From: Epsilonproteobacteria bacterium (ex Lamellibrachia satsuma)
Lineage (GTDB): Bacteria; Campylobacterota; Campylobacteria; Campylobacterales; Sulfurovaceae
Reading direction: 5' to 3'
Assembly: GCA_003934925.1 (NCBI GenBank)
Contig: JQIX01000062.1
Span: 1 to 51,521 of the forward strand
Length of the DNA stretch: 51,521 bases
Under the pieces are notes generated by a model. The model searched no databases and was not told the origin of the DNA. It saw only the letters and a list, made by a program, of their open reading frames with translations. Of the stretch, positions 17,197 to 26,486 are shown in pieces (position 1 is the first letter of the stretch; each line of letters opens with the position of its first letter). A program made the position numbers and the translations under genes.

Positions 17197-18135
17197 TTAT
17201 GTATTTGCTTCAAAAAGTGAATTCACACTCTCGTTGTTATGAACTCTTCTGATCACTTCACCTAACATAGAAGCTGTTGAAAGCATCTTTATCTTGTTGG
17301 ACGGTTTTGTCATAGGAATAGTGTTTGCTACAACAAGTTCATCCAGTTCACCCTCTTCTATACGTTCATAAGCCGGACCGGAAAGTACAGGGTGGGTACA
17401 ACATGCCATCACCGAGTTTGCTCCAAGTTTCTTAAGTGCTGCTGCACCTTTCACCATAGTACCTGCCGTATCCACCATATCATCGATGAGAATTACATCT
17501 TTGCCTTTGACATCACCGATCACATTCATCACTTCGGCAACATTGGCTTTTTCACGGCGTTTATCAACGATAACCATATCAAGGCCTAATTTCTTTGCAA
17601 AATATCTTGCACGTGCCACACCGCCAATATCCGGAGAAGCAATTATCGGATTTTTAAAATTCTTTGCTCTGATATAATCCATGAACAAGATAGCACCATA
17701 AAGGTTATCTACAGGGATGTCGAAGAAACCCTGGATCTGTGAAGCATGCAGATCTACCGTAACCATACGTGTAATACCTGCTGTTTCCATTAAGTTGGCT
17801 ACAAGTTTTGCGGTAATAGGTACTCTCGGTGCTGCTTTTCTGTCCTGTCTGGCATATCCGTAATACGGTACTACTGCCGTAATGGACTTAGCAGAGGAAC
17901 GTTTGAGTGCATCTGTCATGATGAGCAGTTCCATCAAATTCGCATTTGCCGGTGCAGAAGTAGGCTGGATGATAAAAACATCTTTTCCACGTACACTCTC
18001 TGCGATCTGTACAGAGATCTCTCCATCTGAAAAACGATTTATATTGGCTTTTGAAAGAGGCATTTCCAGGTAAGTAGCTATTTCTTCAGCAAGTTCAGGG
18101 TTAGAGGTTCCGGAAAAGATCATATATCCGCTCAT
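17197..18135 (-). CDS. prs: Ribose-phosphate pyrophosphokinase
   Basis: 312 residues. It transfers pyrophosphate from ATP to ribose-5-phosphate to make PRPP. Signatures: RFSDGEISVQI, the ATP-binding region YYGYARQDRK, the metal-binding DLHASQIQGFF, and the PRPP/ribose-5-phosphate loop DDMVDTAGTMVKGA. Length is typical (about 310). The start at 18135 follows AAAGG at a 6-nt spacing. Residue 5 is also Met, but the upstream codon has the better ribosome site. Confidence 0.95.
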   Translation of the reverse strand: MSGYMIFSGTSNPELAEEIATYLEMPLSKANINRFSDGEISVQIAESVRGKDVFIIQPTSAPANANLMELLIMTDALKRSSAKSITAVVPYYGYARQDRKAAPRVPITAKLVANLMETAGITRMVTVDLHASQIQGFFDIPVDNLYGAILFMDYIRAKNFKNPIIASPDIGGVARARYFAKKLGLDMVIVDKRREKANVAEVMNVIGDVKGKDVILIDDMVDTAGTMVKGAAALKKLGANSVMACCTHPVLSGPAYERIEEGELDELVVANTIPMTKPSNKIKMLSTASMLGEVIRRVHNNESVNSLFEANT

Positions 18136-18285
18136 AATATACCTTTATATCTATATTATCATCATACATCATGCGTTATTTCATATGACAACTATTTAGG
18201 CGTATTTTACACAAAACTTGATAAAAAGGTGATTTAAAGCTCATCGGTAATAAACTAACTCTAAAATAACTTAATATGGATTTAA

Positions 18286-18819
18286 ATGATACGAAAAGTT
18301 TTCAAGAAAAAATCTTCAAAGAATAACAAATTAGATAAATTTTTAGATAAATACAATATACCCAGAGAATATTTGAGTATTAACCGAAAAAGTGTCAGCA
18401 GGGGAGTTTTAGTCGGTCTTTTTTGGGGATTCATCCCAATGCCGATGCAGATGGTTGCAGTCATGGCAACCACACCGTTCCTGCGCTTCAACGTACCTCT
18501 CGCTATTTCCATGGTGTGGCTCAGCAACCCTTTTACGATGCCGCCAATGTACTATATGGAATATCTCACAGGCAATCTCATATTGGGTCATGAAGGATTA
18601 TCAAATATTGAACTGACCATGGATTGGTTCACAAAAAATATGGGAGATATCTTCGTTCCGCTTTATGTAGGTACAGCATTCTACTCCATTGTAGTCTCAT
18701 CCATCATATACCTTCTGATCAACCGACTCTGGATCATTTCGGTAAAAAGTGAAAAACACCGAAAAGAAAAAGAAAGACGGGAAAGAAAAGCAAAAGAGGC
18801 AGGAAGAAAGGAAGATTAG
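18286..18819 (+). CDS. DUF2062 membrane protein
   Basis: 177 residues. The DUF2062 core spans about residues 35-150: a helix, VLVGLFWGFIPMPMQMVAVM, and the conserved WLSNPFTMPPMYYMEYLTG, followed by another hydrophobic segment (VPLYVGTAFYSIVVSSIIYLL). Both ends are strongly basic (KVFKKKSSKNNK and KEKERRERKAKEAGRKE). The family is of unknown function and often lies near glycosyltransferases. It is divergent from prs and convergent with the thioredoxin-fold gene. Confidence 0.85.
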   Translation: MIRKVFKKKSSKNNKLDKFLDKYNIPREYLSINRKSVSRGVLVGLFWGFIPMPMQMVAVMATTPFLRFNVPLAISMVWLSNPFTMPPMYYMEYLTGNLILGHEGLSNIELTMDWFTKNMGDIFVPLYVGTAFYSIVVSSIIYLLINRLWIISVKSEKHRKEKERRERKAKEAGRKED

Positions 18820-18832
18820 AAATCTTTCGTTG

Positions 18833-19246
18833 CTATTCCACCATATCTTTTGCAGATATTATATCTATAAGAAAACCACCTTTCTTAATATATCCGACAT
18901 TTTCCAATACGCTTTTTTTTGTTTTTACATCAATAAAGAACATTGCCGGTGTTGCTGTTGCTTTAAACTCCTTTGGAAGCTTATCGTTCACATCGGCTAC
19001 AACCGTTACAATATCTGCCAGATTTTCCTGAATATCTTTGTCTTTCAGTGTATCGAATACCATCGATTCACACCAATGACAACCATCCTTTACAATAACC
19101 AAAAGCACTAGTTTTTTTTTCTCAGCTTCTGCTTTTTGATAGGCTTTGTTCAGGCCTGTTTGTGCATCAAGTACCCATGCTGCATCCTGAGCACTTATAG
19201 CCATCAAGTTGCAAACCAATATAGCGAGTATTATTACTGTTTTCAT
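18833..19246 (-). CDS. Periplasmic thioredoxin-fold protein (SoxW/thioredoxin_7 type)
   Basis: 137 residues with a signal peptide (TVIILAILVCNLMAISA). A thioredoxin-like domain carries the redox motif DGCHWCESM near residues 56-64 and a cis-Pro region ATATPAMFFID. The C-H-W-C motif is typical of DUF255/thioredoxin_7 and SoxW-like periplasmic reductases. The second of two adjacent ATG codons was chosen because AAAGGA is 5 nt from it. It probably reduces or isomerises disulfides in the periplasm, possibly for sulfur oxidation or cytochrome maturation. Confidence 0.82.
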   Translation of the reverse strand: MKTVIILAILVCNLMAISAQDAAWVLDAQTGLNKAYQKAEAEKKKLVLLVIVKDGCHWCESMVFDTLKDKDIQENLADIVTVVADVNDKLPKEFKATATPAMFFIDVKTKKSVLENVGYIKKGGFLIDIISAKDMVE

Positions 19247-19420
19247 CATATTCCTTTCAACATTTTAGGACAGCTCTATATATGAAGCTTTACATTTCTC
19301 TATTTTACCCTATTTTTATCATAAAATCTATTTTTTATATATAATTTAAAATTATTATATTTTAAATGCAGTATCTTATATTAATTAATATATTTCAAGG
19401 ACTTCGGTAGTTATGTAAAT

Positions 19421-19445
19421 ATTCCCAAATTGGCGCTTGGGAACG
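19421..19445. repeat. Degenerate REP-type palindrome
   Basis: TTCCCAA (19422-19428) and TTGGGAA (19437-19443), followed by CG: a shortened member of the TTCCCACG family. It lies in the 220-bp AT-rich gap between mnmA and the thioredoxin-fold gene, which otherwise holds no gene that I can see. Confidence 0.55.
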
Positions 19446-19465
19446 AAAGAAAACTCAAGTGATCT

Positions 19466-20485
19466 CTAGCAGATCACTCCTCCGCCAAGCAGTCTGTCTT
19501 TATCATAGAATGCCGCTATCTGCCCATAGGCCAACCCAAAGACCGGTTCATCCAGGGTAACTTTTGCCCTGTCACCTTCTATGACAACATGGCACGGTAC
19601 AGCATGGGTTCTGTAGCGCACTTTTACATCACATCTGAAATCACTCAACTTATCAAAAAGGTTGATCTCTTTGACTTCAAATTCATTTTCTTCCAGTTTT
19701 TCTTTGGTTCCGACTACGATCTGATTGTTTTCAGGTTTGATCTCCAGCACAAAATGAGGATCATGGGCACCATTGACAAAGAAACCTCTTCGTTTTCCGA
19801 TGGTGTAGTGCATGTATCCTTTGTGTGTGCCTACGACATTGCCTTCCGTATCGACTGTTTCACCCGGTATATCTATATCCATGTGTTGAGCCAACACTTC
19901 GTCATAACTGTTCTCTACAAAACAGATCTCAGAACTCTCTTTTTGTGTAGCAAGATCTTTAAGTACTTCTATATCGGAAGCATACGCTTTAACATCCTCT
20001 TTGATCCATGAGCCTAAAGGAAACAGCAGCTTCGGAAGTACTTCTTTTCTCACTTCACAAAGAAAATAACTCTGGTCCTTACTTGGATCTTCAGCCGCAT
20101 AGATGTATTCACCGTCACAGTTAAGATAATGACCTGTCGCTACTTTTTCAATGCCCAGTGAGTCAGCAAATTCTATCATTTTACCAAACTTGATAGTACG
20201 GTTGCACATTACACATGGATTGGGGGTCAAGCCCTCTTTATAACTCTCTATAAAATAACTATAGACCTCTTTATCGAATTCTTTACTGAGATCATGAAAA
20301 TGTACTTTAATATCCAGATATTCACCTACTCTCTGTACTTTAGTGAAATTCTCTTCATGATAACCCGGTTTATGGTGAAGTTTCATATACACACCTTCAA
20401 CCTCATAACCTGCTTTTTGGAGCAGTATCGCTGTTACGGTGGAGTCTACTCCTCCACTCATACCTACCAGTACTTTTTCTTTCAT
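19466..20485 (-). CDS. mnmA: tRNA-specific 2-thiouridylase MnmA
   Basis: 339 residues. The PP-loop [10 protein letters not shown] is near residues 8-17, and the catalytic cysteine pair lies in [13 protein letters not shown] (around 96-108) and SSEICFVEN. It places sulfur on U34 of Lys, Glu and Gln tRNAs. GHYL and the C-terminal barrel ([13 protein letters not shown], then [11 protein letters not shown]) are present. Its start overlaps the end of the SpoA-like gene by 4 nt, so it belongs to the flhF operon. Confidence 0.95.
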   Translation of the reverse strand: MKEKVLVGMSGGVDSTVTAILLQKAGYEVEGVYMKLHHKPGYHEENFTKVQRVGEYLDIKVHFHDLSKEFDKEVYSYFIESYKEGLTPNPCVMCNRTIKFGKMIEFADSLGIEKVATGHYLNCDGEYIYAAEDPSKDQSYFLCEVRKEVLPKLLFPLGSWIKEDVKAYASDIEVLKDLATQKESSEICFVENSYDEVLAQHMDIDIPGETVDTEGNVVGTHKGYMHYTIGKRRGFFVNGAHDPHFVLEIKPENNQIVVGTKEKLEENEFEVKEINLFDKLSDFRCDVKVRYRTHAVPCHVVIEGDRAKVTLDEPVFGLAYGQIAAFYDKDRLLGGGVIC

Positions 20486-20955
20486 CTCATTACCTTATCT
20501 ATCTTAATAGCAATCTCATCATCCACAACAGCCAAAGAGCCTTTTGCTATGTTTTTATCGTCTATCGCAAGCGTTACCTTTTGTAAATTCAGCGGTGCTG
20601 CATCAATTTTATGACCTGCTTCAAGTTTTCTGCTTTGCAGAAGTCCGAAAGAGCATTTCACTATATCATATTTTTTACTATTATTTGTATATATCGGCCT
20701 TTTAGCAGTATCTATTATTTTTATTTTACGACTGTTTTCGGCCTCGTCCATTATTACATCTGCACAGATCTCACCCTCTGACAGGAGTATCATTTCCAGA
20801 TGATCAAATCCCACAAGAAGTATATCCTCTTTAGAGAGTTTTTTTAAAGCGCTTTTCTTTACTTTCATAAAAGGAAGTGCCAGTTCGTATTCAGGATAAA
20901 GTTTATGCTTCTGCATCATTTTTGCCAAATGAGTAGCCTGTGTTTCATCCTTCAT
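20482..20955 (-). CDS. Possible SpoA-domain (FliN/FliM-like) protein
   Basis: 157 residues, no signal peptide. The C-terminal 40 residues ([19 protein letters not shown], then [16 protein letters not shown]) follow the pattern of SpoA domains in flagellar switch or type III secretion ring proteins (beta strand, acidic loop, GxLVxVD, GVxI). The central part, [21 protein letters not shown], is also compatible. It overlaps flhF by 11 nt and mnmA by 4 nt. In Campylobacter and Helicobacter the region after flhF encodes flhG, a small protein, fliA, fliM and fliY. This gene may be a diverged relic or an unrelated FlhF partner. Confidence 0.45.
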   Translation of the reverse strand: MKDETQATHLAKMMQKHKLYPEYELALPFMKVKKSALKKLSKEDILLVGFDHLEMILLSEGEICADVIMDEAENSRKIKIIDTAKRPIYTNNSKKYDIVKCSFGLLQSRKLEAGHKIDAAPLNLQKVTLAIDDKNIAKGSLAVVDDEIAIKIDKVMR

Positions 20956-22030
20956 TCACATCCCCGATAAAGTGTTCCAAAAGATACTCTTTGCTTGCCG
21001 GTAGAAGATCATCCGGAACCTCCTGTCCTACAGAAAAATAGCTCATAGGAAGTTTATAGAGCAGCATAAAGTTCAAAAGTGTTCCAAGGTGCTTTGTCTC
21101 ATCAAATTTACTAATGATCACAGAATCAGGATTTAAAAAGGAAAAATTCCTATAGATATCTTCCATATCCTCATATTTAACTGTTGCAGAGAGTACAAGA
21201 TGCACTTCAATATTTTTTGGAATATCAGAATTCACGAACTCTACTGTTTTTATGAATTTCTGTGTATCGTACGGTGACATACCTGCTGTATCAACTAAAA
21301 CAACATCATATTCTGCCAACGACTCCAACTTCTCCTTGAATTCTGCTACCGAAGAGACAGAAATATGCTCGATCTGCATAATATCGGCATAATGCTCAAG
21401 TTGTTCTATGGCACCCACTTTGTAACTGTCTAAATTCATCAATGCTACTTTATAGGGTCTGTCCAACAAATAAGCATAACGTGCAGCAAGTTTGGCTATC
21501 GTTGTTGTCTTTCCCACACCTGTAGGTCCCACCAGCATCATCACTTTAGGCATCGACAACTCTTCTTCTGTCACGTTAAGCAGTTCATCTATCTCTTCAA
21601 GAAGATAAGAAACTAAAAGCGGAGCATCTTCTATCACTGATGAACCGATAAGTGTTGTGAAAATTTCATCAAGCCAACGCTCAGATATCCCTTTTTTCAT
21701 AAATAATGATTTCACCTCTTCTGCAGTACTTCCCAATTTATTCTCTGCGAGCAAACCGTCTTTCATCTGTGCGAGCTGTGCTTTAAGTTCACCTATCTCT
21801 TCGAGGAACATTTCTTCATCATTGCTCTCTATTTTTTCCATAGAGATATCACCAAAAGATTTTTTCATAAAAAGTGTTTTTGGCACAGAAATGACTACTT
21901 CTGACCGTAACTTACCATCATCATGTTTTACTTGCTTTGCTGAGACAAGTTCAACACTTTCGCCATATTTTTTTACTGCCTGTTCATAAGCACTTTTAGG
22001 ATCTGACGCTACAAATGTTTCATTGATCAT
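20945..22030 (-). CDS. flhF: SRP-type GTPase FlhF
   Basis: 361 residues. The N-terminus MINETFVASDPKSAYEQA followed by KYGESVELVSAK is the FlhF basic/B-domain start. The NG GTPase domain carries the P-loop VGPTGVGKTTTIAKLAARYA near residues 165-184, NLDSYKVGAIEQLEHYA, and DTAGMSPYD near 245. FlhF places flagella at the pole in flagellated relatives. It overlaps folK by 4 nt and the SpoA-like gene by 11 nt, so all are one operon. No flhG, fliA or other clear flagellar gene is in the window. Confidence 0.92.
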   Translation of the reverse strand: MINETFVASDPKSAYEQAVKKYGESVELVSAKQVKHDDGKLRSEVVISVPKTLFMKKSFGDISMEKIESNDEEMFLEEIGELKAQLAQMKDGLLAENKLGSTAEEVKSLFMKKGISERWLDEIFTTLIGSSVIEDAPLLVSYLLEEIDELLNVTEEELSMPKVMMLVGPTGVGKTTTIAKLAARYAYLLDRPYKVALMNLDSYKVGAIEQLEHYADIMQIEHISVSSVAEFKEKLESLAEYDVVLVDTAGMSPYDTQKFIKTVEFVNSDIPKNIEVHLVLSATVKYEDMEDIYRNFSFLNPDSVIISKFDETKHLGTLLNFMLLYKLPMSYFSVGQEVPDDLLPASKEYLLEHFIGDVNEG

Positions 22031-22521
22031 TCTACTACACTACCTTTCATCATTGACAACGGAATCAATACAGAACTTCTTTTCATCCATCCGGGATGGG
22101 GCAAGGTCAGGTTCTTTGTTTCCATTTTCACATTTTCATAAAATATTATATCTATATCCAGTGTTCTCGGTCCATCTTTAAAAAGACGTTTTCGTCCAAA
22201 AAACTTCTCTACGCGTAAAACATACCGAAGCAGTTCCTCCGGTGTCAGACGCGTCTCTACCAGTATCAAAGAATTATAGAAATCATCCTGTTCCATATAC
22301 CCAAAGGGTGGATTTTTTAAAATAGGTGCCGTTTCTATAATATTGACAAAAGATGAACGTTTGAAATACCAAAACAGATGTTCAAAACGACGTATAACAT
22401 CGCCTATATTACCGCCTATGCCAAGAAGTGCTTTATTGCCACCTTTGCTTTTGGTATTATAGGGGAAATATGGAGCAGAAATCAATGTGTGGTTTTTATC
22501 TAATTGTTTTCTTTTTTGCAT
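22027..22521 (-). CDS. folK: HPPK (6-hydroxymethyl-7,8-dihydropterin pyrophosphokinase)
   Basis: 164 residues. Signatures: LLGIGGNIGDVIRRFEHL, the NPPFGYMEQDDFYNSL pterin-site segment, and the catalytic/metal motif GPRTLDIDIIFY. It transfers pyrophosphate from ATP to hydroxymethyl-dihydropterin in folate synthesis. The first 30 residues form an extra extension before the core, as in some Campylobacterota. The ATG follows AAGGG by 6 nt. It lies between pepQ and flhF as in Helicobacter pylori. Confidence 0.92.
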   Translation of the reverse strand: MQKRKQLDKNHTLISAPYFPYNTKSKGGNKALLGIGGNIGDVIRRFEHLFWYFKRSSFVNIIETAPILKNPPFGYMEQDDFYNSLILVETRLTPEELLRYVLRVEKFFGRKRLFKDGPRTLDIDIIFYENVKMETKNLTLPHPGWMKRSSVLIPLSMMKGSVVE

Positions 22522-22603
22522 TTCTACCCTTGTATGGTGCTGTGTCCCTACAACACCAAATCATATATCATTCCAACAGCGTGTTGTCAGCAAGAAGAAC
22601 ACT

Positions 22604-23623
22604 CTACAGCACTAGTGCTTTACCGTTTACCATGGCTACCATATCTTCAATGCGAATACCGAATTCATCCGGTATATAGATACCCGGTTCAATAGTATAG
22701 ACCATTCCATCCTCAATGACAGTATCGGACTTCGCGGAAATATACGGCATTTCATGAATATCCAACCCTACCCCATGACCCGTAGAATGTACATAATACT
22801 CTCCAAAACCGGCTTTAGTAATGATATCACGTGTCAGGGCATCCACTTTTTTGGCTTTCATCCCTGATCGTGCTTTGGCAATAGCATTGTCATGCGCTTT
22901 CAGTACGGTATCATATGCTTTTTGTATCTTTTTACTTTTAAAGGTCTGTTTGGTATTGAACTTGAAATTTTTGTCTACCTCTACCGTACGGGTACGGTCA
23001 GAACAGTAACGTTTGTATTTCAACCCTGCATCAACCAGCAGAAGATCACCCTTCTTTAGTTTCTTTTTCGTAGGCATGGCATGCGGTTTGGCTGCATTCT
23101 CATTCACTGCTACGATAGGATCGAAACTCAATTCATATTTTCCGAAATTTCCCAATATGCTTTTAGCTTTATAGGTCAAAGTGAATTCATCTTCGCCAAA
23201 ACCTTTTTTTCCAAACTCTTTTGCCAAAGCATTGAATGCCTTTGCTCCCAGTTTGGCAGCCTTGCCCAATATCTTCAACTCTTCATCACTTTTGACAATA
23301 CGTTTCTTATGGGAAAAGTTCAGTTCTGCTTTAAACGTTACCTTTTTTAAATTACTTACCCTCTCAAAGCCTGCCACACTCCATTCTTTAGGATCAAAAA
23401 CAACCTTTTTTACTTTGGCTTTTTTAAGCAATTCAACTGCTGTTCCATACAGATCACCATTGATCACTACTTTGGCACCCTTTACATTCGCTTTTGCATC
23501 AATAGTATAACGGCTGTCAGTAATGAAAAATGCCTCTTTTCCAAAGCGCAAGTAAAGTGCATTGTCACAGCTGTAACCGCATTCATAATAAATAGCATTT
23601 TCATTTTTGAGCATATAGTTCAT
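22604..23623 (-). CDS. pepQ: Xaa-Pro aminopeptidase/dipeptidase (M24)
   Basis: 339 residues. A creatinase-type N-terminal domain precedes the pita-bread domain. The five metal ligands are visible: Asp pair in DAGLKYKRYCSDRTRT, His in STGHGVGLDIHE, Glu in EPGIYIP and Glu in GIRIEDM. It cleaves X-Pro bonds in the cytoplasm. I chose the ATG at 23621-23623 (MNYMLKNENAIYYECG), 6 nt after AGGA. A longer frame to 23677 would run through the REP at 23661 and was rejected. An 82-bp gap separates it from folK. Confidence 0.9.
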   Translation of the reverse strand: MNYMLKNENAIYYECGYSCDNALYLRFGKEAFFITDSRYTIDAKANVKGAKVVINGDLYGTAVELLKKAKVKKVVFDPKEWSVAGFERVSNLKKVTFKAELNFSHKKRIVKSDEELKILGKAAKLGAKAFNALAKEFGKKGFGEDEFTLTYKAKSILGNFGKYELSFDPIVAVNENAAKPHAMPTKKKLKKGDLLLVDAGLKYKRYCSDRTRTVEVDKNFKFNTKQTFKSKKIQKAYDTVLKAHDNAIAKARSGMKAKKVDALTRDIITKAGFGEYYVHSTGHGVGLDIHEMPYISAKSDTVIEDGMVYTIEPGIYIPDEFGIRIEDMVAMVNGKALVL

Positions 23624-23660
23624 AGGGATTCCTAAAAAATGTTTTCTAAAAAGCCACATC

Positions 23661-23765
23661 GTTCCCACGCTTTGCATGGGAATGCATATACAACAATTTA
23701 ACGGATTGGAAGTTATTTAGCTATTAAAAGTCAAGTATACATTCCCACGCAAAGCATGAGAACGG
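23661..23765. repeat. Inverted pair of REP-type palindromes (BIME-like)
   Basis: Two imperfect copies, GTTCCCACGC-TTT-GCATGGGAAT (23661-23682) and ATTCCCACGC-AAA-GCATGAGAAC (23741-23764). They lie head to head, with GCATATAC and GTATAC also mirrored inside. They fill the 170-bp gap between aroQ and pepQ. The arrangement matches the BIME layout of enterobacterial REPs. Confidence 0.65.
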
Positions 23766-23792
23766 GAAGCTTGGTTACTGAGCCTGTCGAAA

Positions 23793-24278
23793 TTACGCCT
23801 GTTGTTTTGCTTGTGCTTTAGCCTGTTGTTCTTTCATCATTGCAACTTCATTGAGTATCTGCGTCATACCTACCATAGCCAAATGATATCCGAATGGTCC
23901 CATACCTACGATCTGTCCTGCACATACAGGTGCAGTCAATGACTTATGTCTGAACTCTTCTCTTTGGTGAATGTTTGAAAGGTGTACTTCAAGTGTAGGT
24001 ATCTGAACTGCCGCGATCGCATCTCTGATAGCGATCGATGTATGTGTATAGGCTGCCGGGTTGATAATGATACCGTTCGCATCACCGATACACTCCTGGA
24101 TACGGTCAACGATTTCACCCTCTAAGTTGCTTTGGAAAAATTCGATCTCAAGTTTATTTTGATCTGCAAATGCTTTCATTTGCGCATGAATATCTTCTAA
24201 TTTCATAGGACCATAAATGTTCTGTTCTCTGATTCCCAGCATATTTAAGTTTGGACCTTGGATTACTACTATTTTCAT
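23793..24278 (-). CDS. aroQ: 3-dehydroquinate dehydratase, type II
   Basis: 161 residues. Signature start [16 protein letters not shown] (catalytic Arg 17, Tyr 22), the substrate-loop motif [10 protein letters not shown] with Asn and His, and [16 protein letters not shown]. It dehydrates 3-dehydroquinate to 3-dehydroshikimate in the shikimate pathway. A low-complexity Gln/Ala tail ([15 protein letters not shown]) is unusual but short. It is divergent from the aminodeoxyfutalosine deaminase gene, with both promoters in a 67-bp gap. Confidence 0.95.
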   Translation of the reverse strand: MKIVVIQGPNLNMLGIREQNIYGPMKLEDIHAQMKAFADQNKLEIEFFQSNLEGEIVDRIQECIGDANGIIINPAAYTHTSIAIRDAIAAVQIPTLEVHLSNIHQREEFRHKSLTAPVCAGQIVGMGPFGYHLAMVGMTQILNEVAMMKEQQAKAQAKQQA

Positions 24279-24345
24279 ATTTTACCTTGTTTATATTATT
24301 TGGGTATTATTTTATCGAAATAGTATTAGAAGAAGGATAATATGC

Positions 24346-25566
24346 ATGAAAATATTAGTAGCCGATTATATTTATACTCCTGAGGGCTTTGTAGAATACC
24401 AGGCTGTTGCATTTGATGAGCATATCAAAGCAGTGGACAGCCTGGAAAACCTGCTTCAAATCTACCCTGAAGCCCAAATCATCAGAACAGAGCCCCATTC
24501 TGTTATCTACCCCGGTTTCATCAACACCCATGTACATCTGGAATTCTCAGCAAACAGAACTTCATTGCAATACGGTTCATTCATGCCGTGGTTGGATTCT
24601 GTTATTGCAAACCGGGATGAATTGATGCAAAACTGTGACAATAAGATGATGCAAGAGGAGTGTGACAACATGTTACGCTCTGGGATCACCGCTTTTGGAG
24701 CCATTTCAAGTTTTGGTACTGAGCTTGAAGTGTGTGAGAAAACACCCCAAAGAGTGGTTTTCTTCAATGAACTCATAGGCTCTAATGCCCAGTATGCCGA
24801 TATGCTTTACGGTGATTTCATTGAACGCCTTAAATCATCACAAAATTGCGGGTTGGAGAGTAGGATTACCCCTGCTATAGCCATACATTCACCCTATTCT
24901 GTACACCCTATACTGGTACAAAAAGCCGTTACCCTGGCAAAACAGAACAAACTTCCACTTTCTGCACATTTTCTGGAATCACAGGCAGAACGTAAATGGC
25001 TGGAAAAAGGTGAAGGAGAATTTAAAGCATTTTTTGAGAAATACTTCAACACGTCTACACCTGTTACCAACATCAAAGAATTCATGCATGCTTTTGATAC
25101 CTATCCAACGCACTTCGTACACTGTGTGCAGGCAACAAAAGAAGAATTGGACTATCTCGCCGATCAGGGACATTCTATCGCCCACTGCCCGCGCTCCAAC
25201 AGATATCTAGGCTGTGGCAGACTTCCCATAGAGACACTTGAACTCCCCTTTTCTGTAGCTACTGACGGATTAAGTTCAAATGATTCTCTAAGTATTTTTG
25301 ATGAACTCAGGGCAGCACTGATGCTGCATCATGAGATGCCCATACAAACGCTGGCATCACAACTTATAAAAGCAACAACTGTAAATGCTGCAGAGATATT
25401 GGGTCTGAATTGCGGCAAGATAGAAGCAGATAAATTAGCTGATCTGGTCGTAGTTACCCTGCCGGATATGCCTCACAATAAAGAAGATATAGCCCTTTGG
25501 AGTATTATTCATACCAAAAAAGTATCAGCAGTTTATATCGGGGGAGAGAAAGTAAATGGAAAATAA
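24346..25566 (+). CDS. mqnX: Aminodeoxyfutalosine deaminase-like amidohydrolase
   Basis: 406 residues. Amidohydrolase metal ligands are visible: HxH in NTHVHLEFS, His in SAHFLESQ, His in HFVHCVQAT, and Asp in VATDGLSSNDSLSIFDE. The family member in this gene neighbourhood of Campylobacter and Helicobacter deaminates 6-amino-6-deoxyfutalosine in menaquinone synthesis; the symbol follows that assignment. The ATG at 24346 follows AAGGA. A longer frame from 24217 would overlap aroQ and lacks a ribosome site. It is followed 15 nt downstream by sppA. Confidence 0.85.
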   Translation: MKILVADYIYTPEGFVEYQAVAFDEHIKAVDSLENLLQIYPEAQIIRTEPHSVIYPGFINTHVHLEFSANRTSLQYGSFMPWLDSVIANRDELMQNCDNKMMQEECDNMLRSGITAFGAISSFGTELEVCEKTPQRVVFFNELIGSNAQYADMLYGDFIERLKSSQNCGLESRITPAIAIHSPYSVHPILVQKAVTLAKQNKLPLSAHFLESQAERKWLEKGEGEFKAFFEKYFNTSTPVTNIKEFMHAFDTYPTHFVHCVQATKEELDYLADQGHSIAHCPRSNRYLGCGRLPIETLELPFSVATDGLSSNDSLSIFDELRAALMLHHEMPIQTLASQLIKATTVNAAEILGLNCGKIEADKLADLVVVTLPDMPHNKEDIALWSIIHTKKVSAVYIGGEKVNGK

Positions 25567-25581
25567 AACAGGAGAAGAGAT

Positions 25582-26436
25582 ATGTTAAAAAAACTAGGAG
25601 ATATTATAAAATGGATCGGGCAGCACTTTTTAGGGATGCTGTTTTTACTTATCGTTTTTGTTGTACTGATGCCAAAAACACCTACAGAACTTAATCCTGC
25701 AAACCTGCAGGAGATAGAATTGACAGGGCCTATCATGAATGCTGATGAGATCATTAAAGAAATAGAAGATGCACAAAAGAACCCACGTATCAAAGGGGTA
25801 CTGCTTACAGTAAATTCACCCGGCGGGGCCGTTCCCCCCTCTATTGAGATAGCCTACGCCATCAAAGAACTGAGAAAACACAAACCTGTTATAGCCTATG
25901 CCAGCGGTATCATGGCAAGCGGAAGCTACTACAGTTCCATTTATGCCAACAGGATCATCGCCAATCCCGGTGCCATTGTCGGTTCCATCGGGGTTATCAT
26001 GGAGAGTGCCAATATCAAAGAACTTATGGATAAGATCGGCGTAAAGACACAGATAGTGAAAGAAGGTACATACAAAGAAGCCGGTACCCCGACCAGAAAG
26101 TGGACAGCTCAGGAGCGTGCAGAGCTGGAAAGACTTACCAAAGATACCTATGAACTGTTCGTTAGTGATGTCGCCACTGCCAGAGGGTTGGACATCAATG
26201 CTTCAAAAAGCTATGCCGACGCACATATCTTTTCTTCAAAAAGAGCAAAAGAGGCAGGGCTCATAGATGAGATCGGTATTAAAAGTTATGCAAAAGGAGA
26301 GCTGATCAAAGAGGCAAAGGTCAAAAAAGCCGTCTGGAAAGAAAAAGATAAGCTTGAGGCATTCATGGAAAAACTTGAGGGGCAGAGTATCCTGAAACTT
26401 CAAAGCTACTTTTATGGACTTAAAGCATCTCTTTAA
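25582..26436 (+). CDS. sppA: Signal peptide peptidase SppA (S49)
   Basis: 284 residues: one N-terminal membrane helix (around 14-33, HFLGMLFLLIVFVVLM), then a single S49 domain. The nucleophile is probably Ser 113 in GIMASGSYYSS and the general base Lys 165 in GTYKEAGTPTR. Their 52-residue spacing equals that of the Bacillus subtilis Ser-Lys dyad. It digests leftover signal peptides in the membrane. It is cotranscribed with the aminodeoxyfutalosine deaminase gene, as in Campylobacter. Confidence 0.93.
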   Translation: MLKKLGDIIKWIGQHFLGMLFLLIVFVVLMPKTPTELNPANLQEIELTGPIMNADEIIKEIEDAQKNPRIKGVLLTVNSPGGAVPPSIEIAYAIKELRKHKPVIAYASGIMASGSYYSSIYANRIIANPGAIVGSIGVIMESANIKELMDKIGVKTQIVKEGTYKEAGTPTRKWTAQERAELERLTKDTYELFVSDVATARGLDINASKSYADAHIFSSKRAKEAGLIDEIGIKSYAKGELIKEAKVKKAVWKEKDKLEAFMEKLEGQSILKLQSYFYGLKASL

Positions 26437-26453
26437 AACAGTCTAATGCACTG

Positions 26454-26486
26454 TGAATATCATAGTATGATCAACGATGATATTCA
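26454..26486. terminator. Convergent hairpin between sppA and GGDEF/EAL gene
   Basis: TGAATATCAT (26454-26463) and ATGATATTCA (26477-26486): a perfect 10-bp stem with a 13-nt loop. It overlaps the last codons of the minus-strand gene. No clear T tract, so termination is only possible. Confidence 0.4.

Noticed and set aside
24217-24345. N-terminal extension of the aminodeoxyfutalosine deaminase gene
   Set aside because: It would overlap aroQ antisense by about 60 nt, has no ribosome site and does not match the family start, whereas the ATG at 24346 follows AAGGA.
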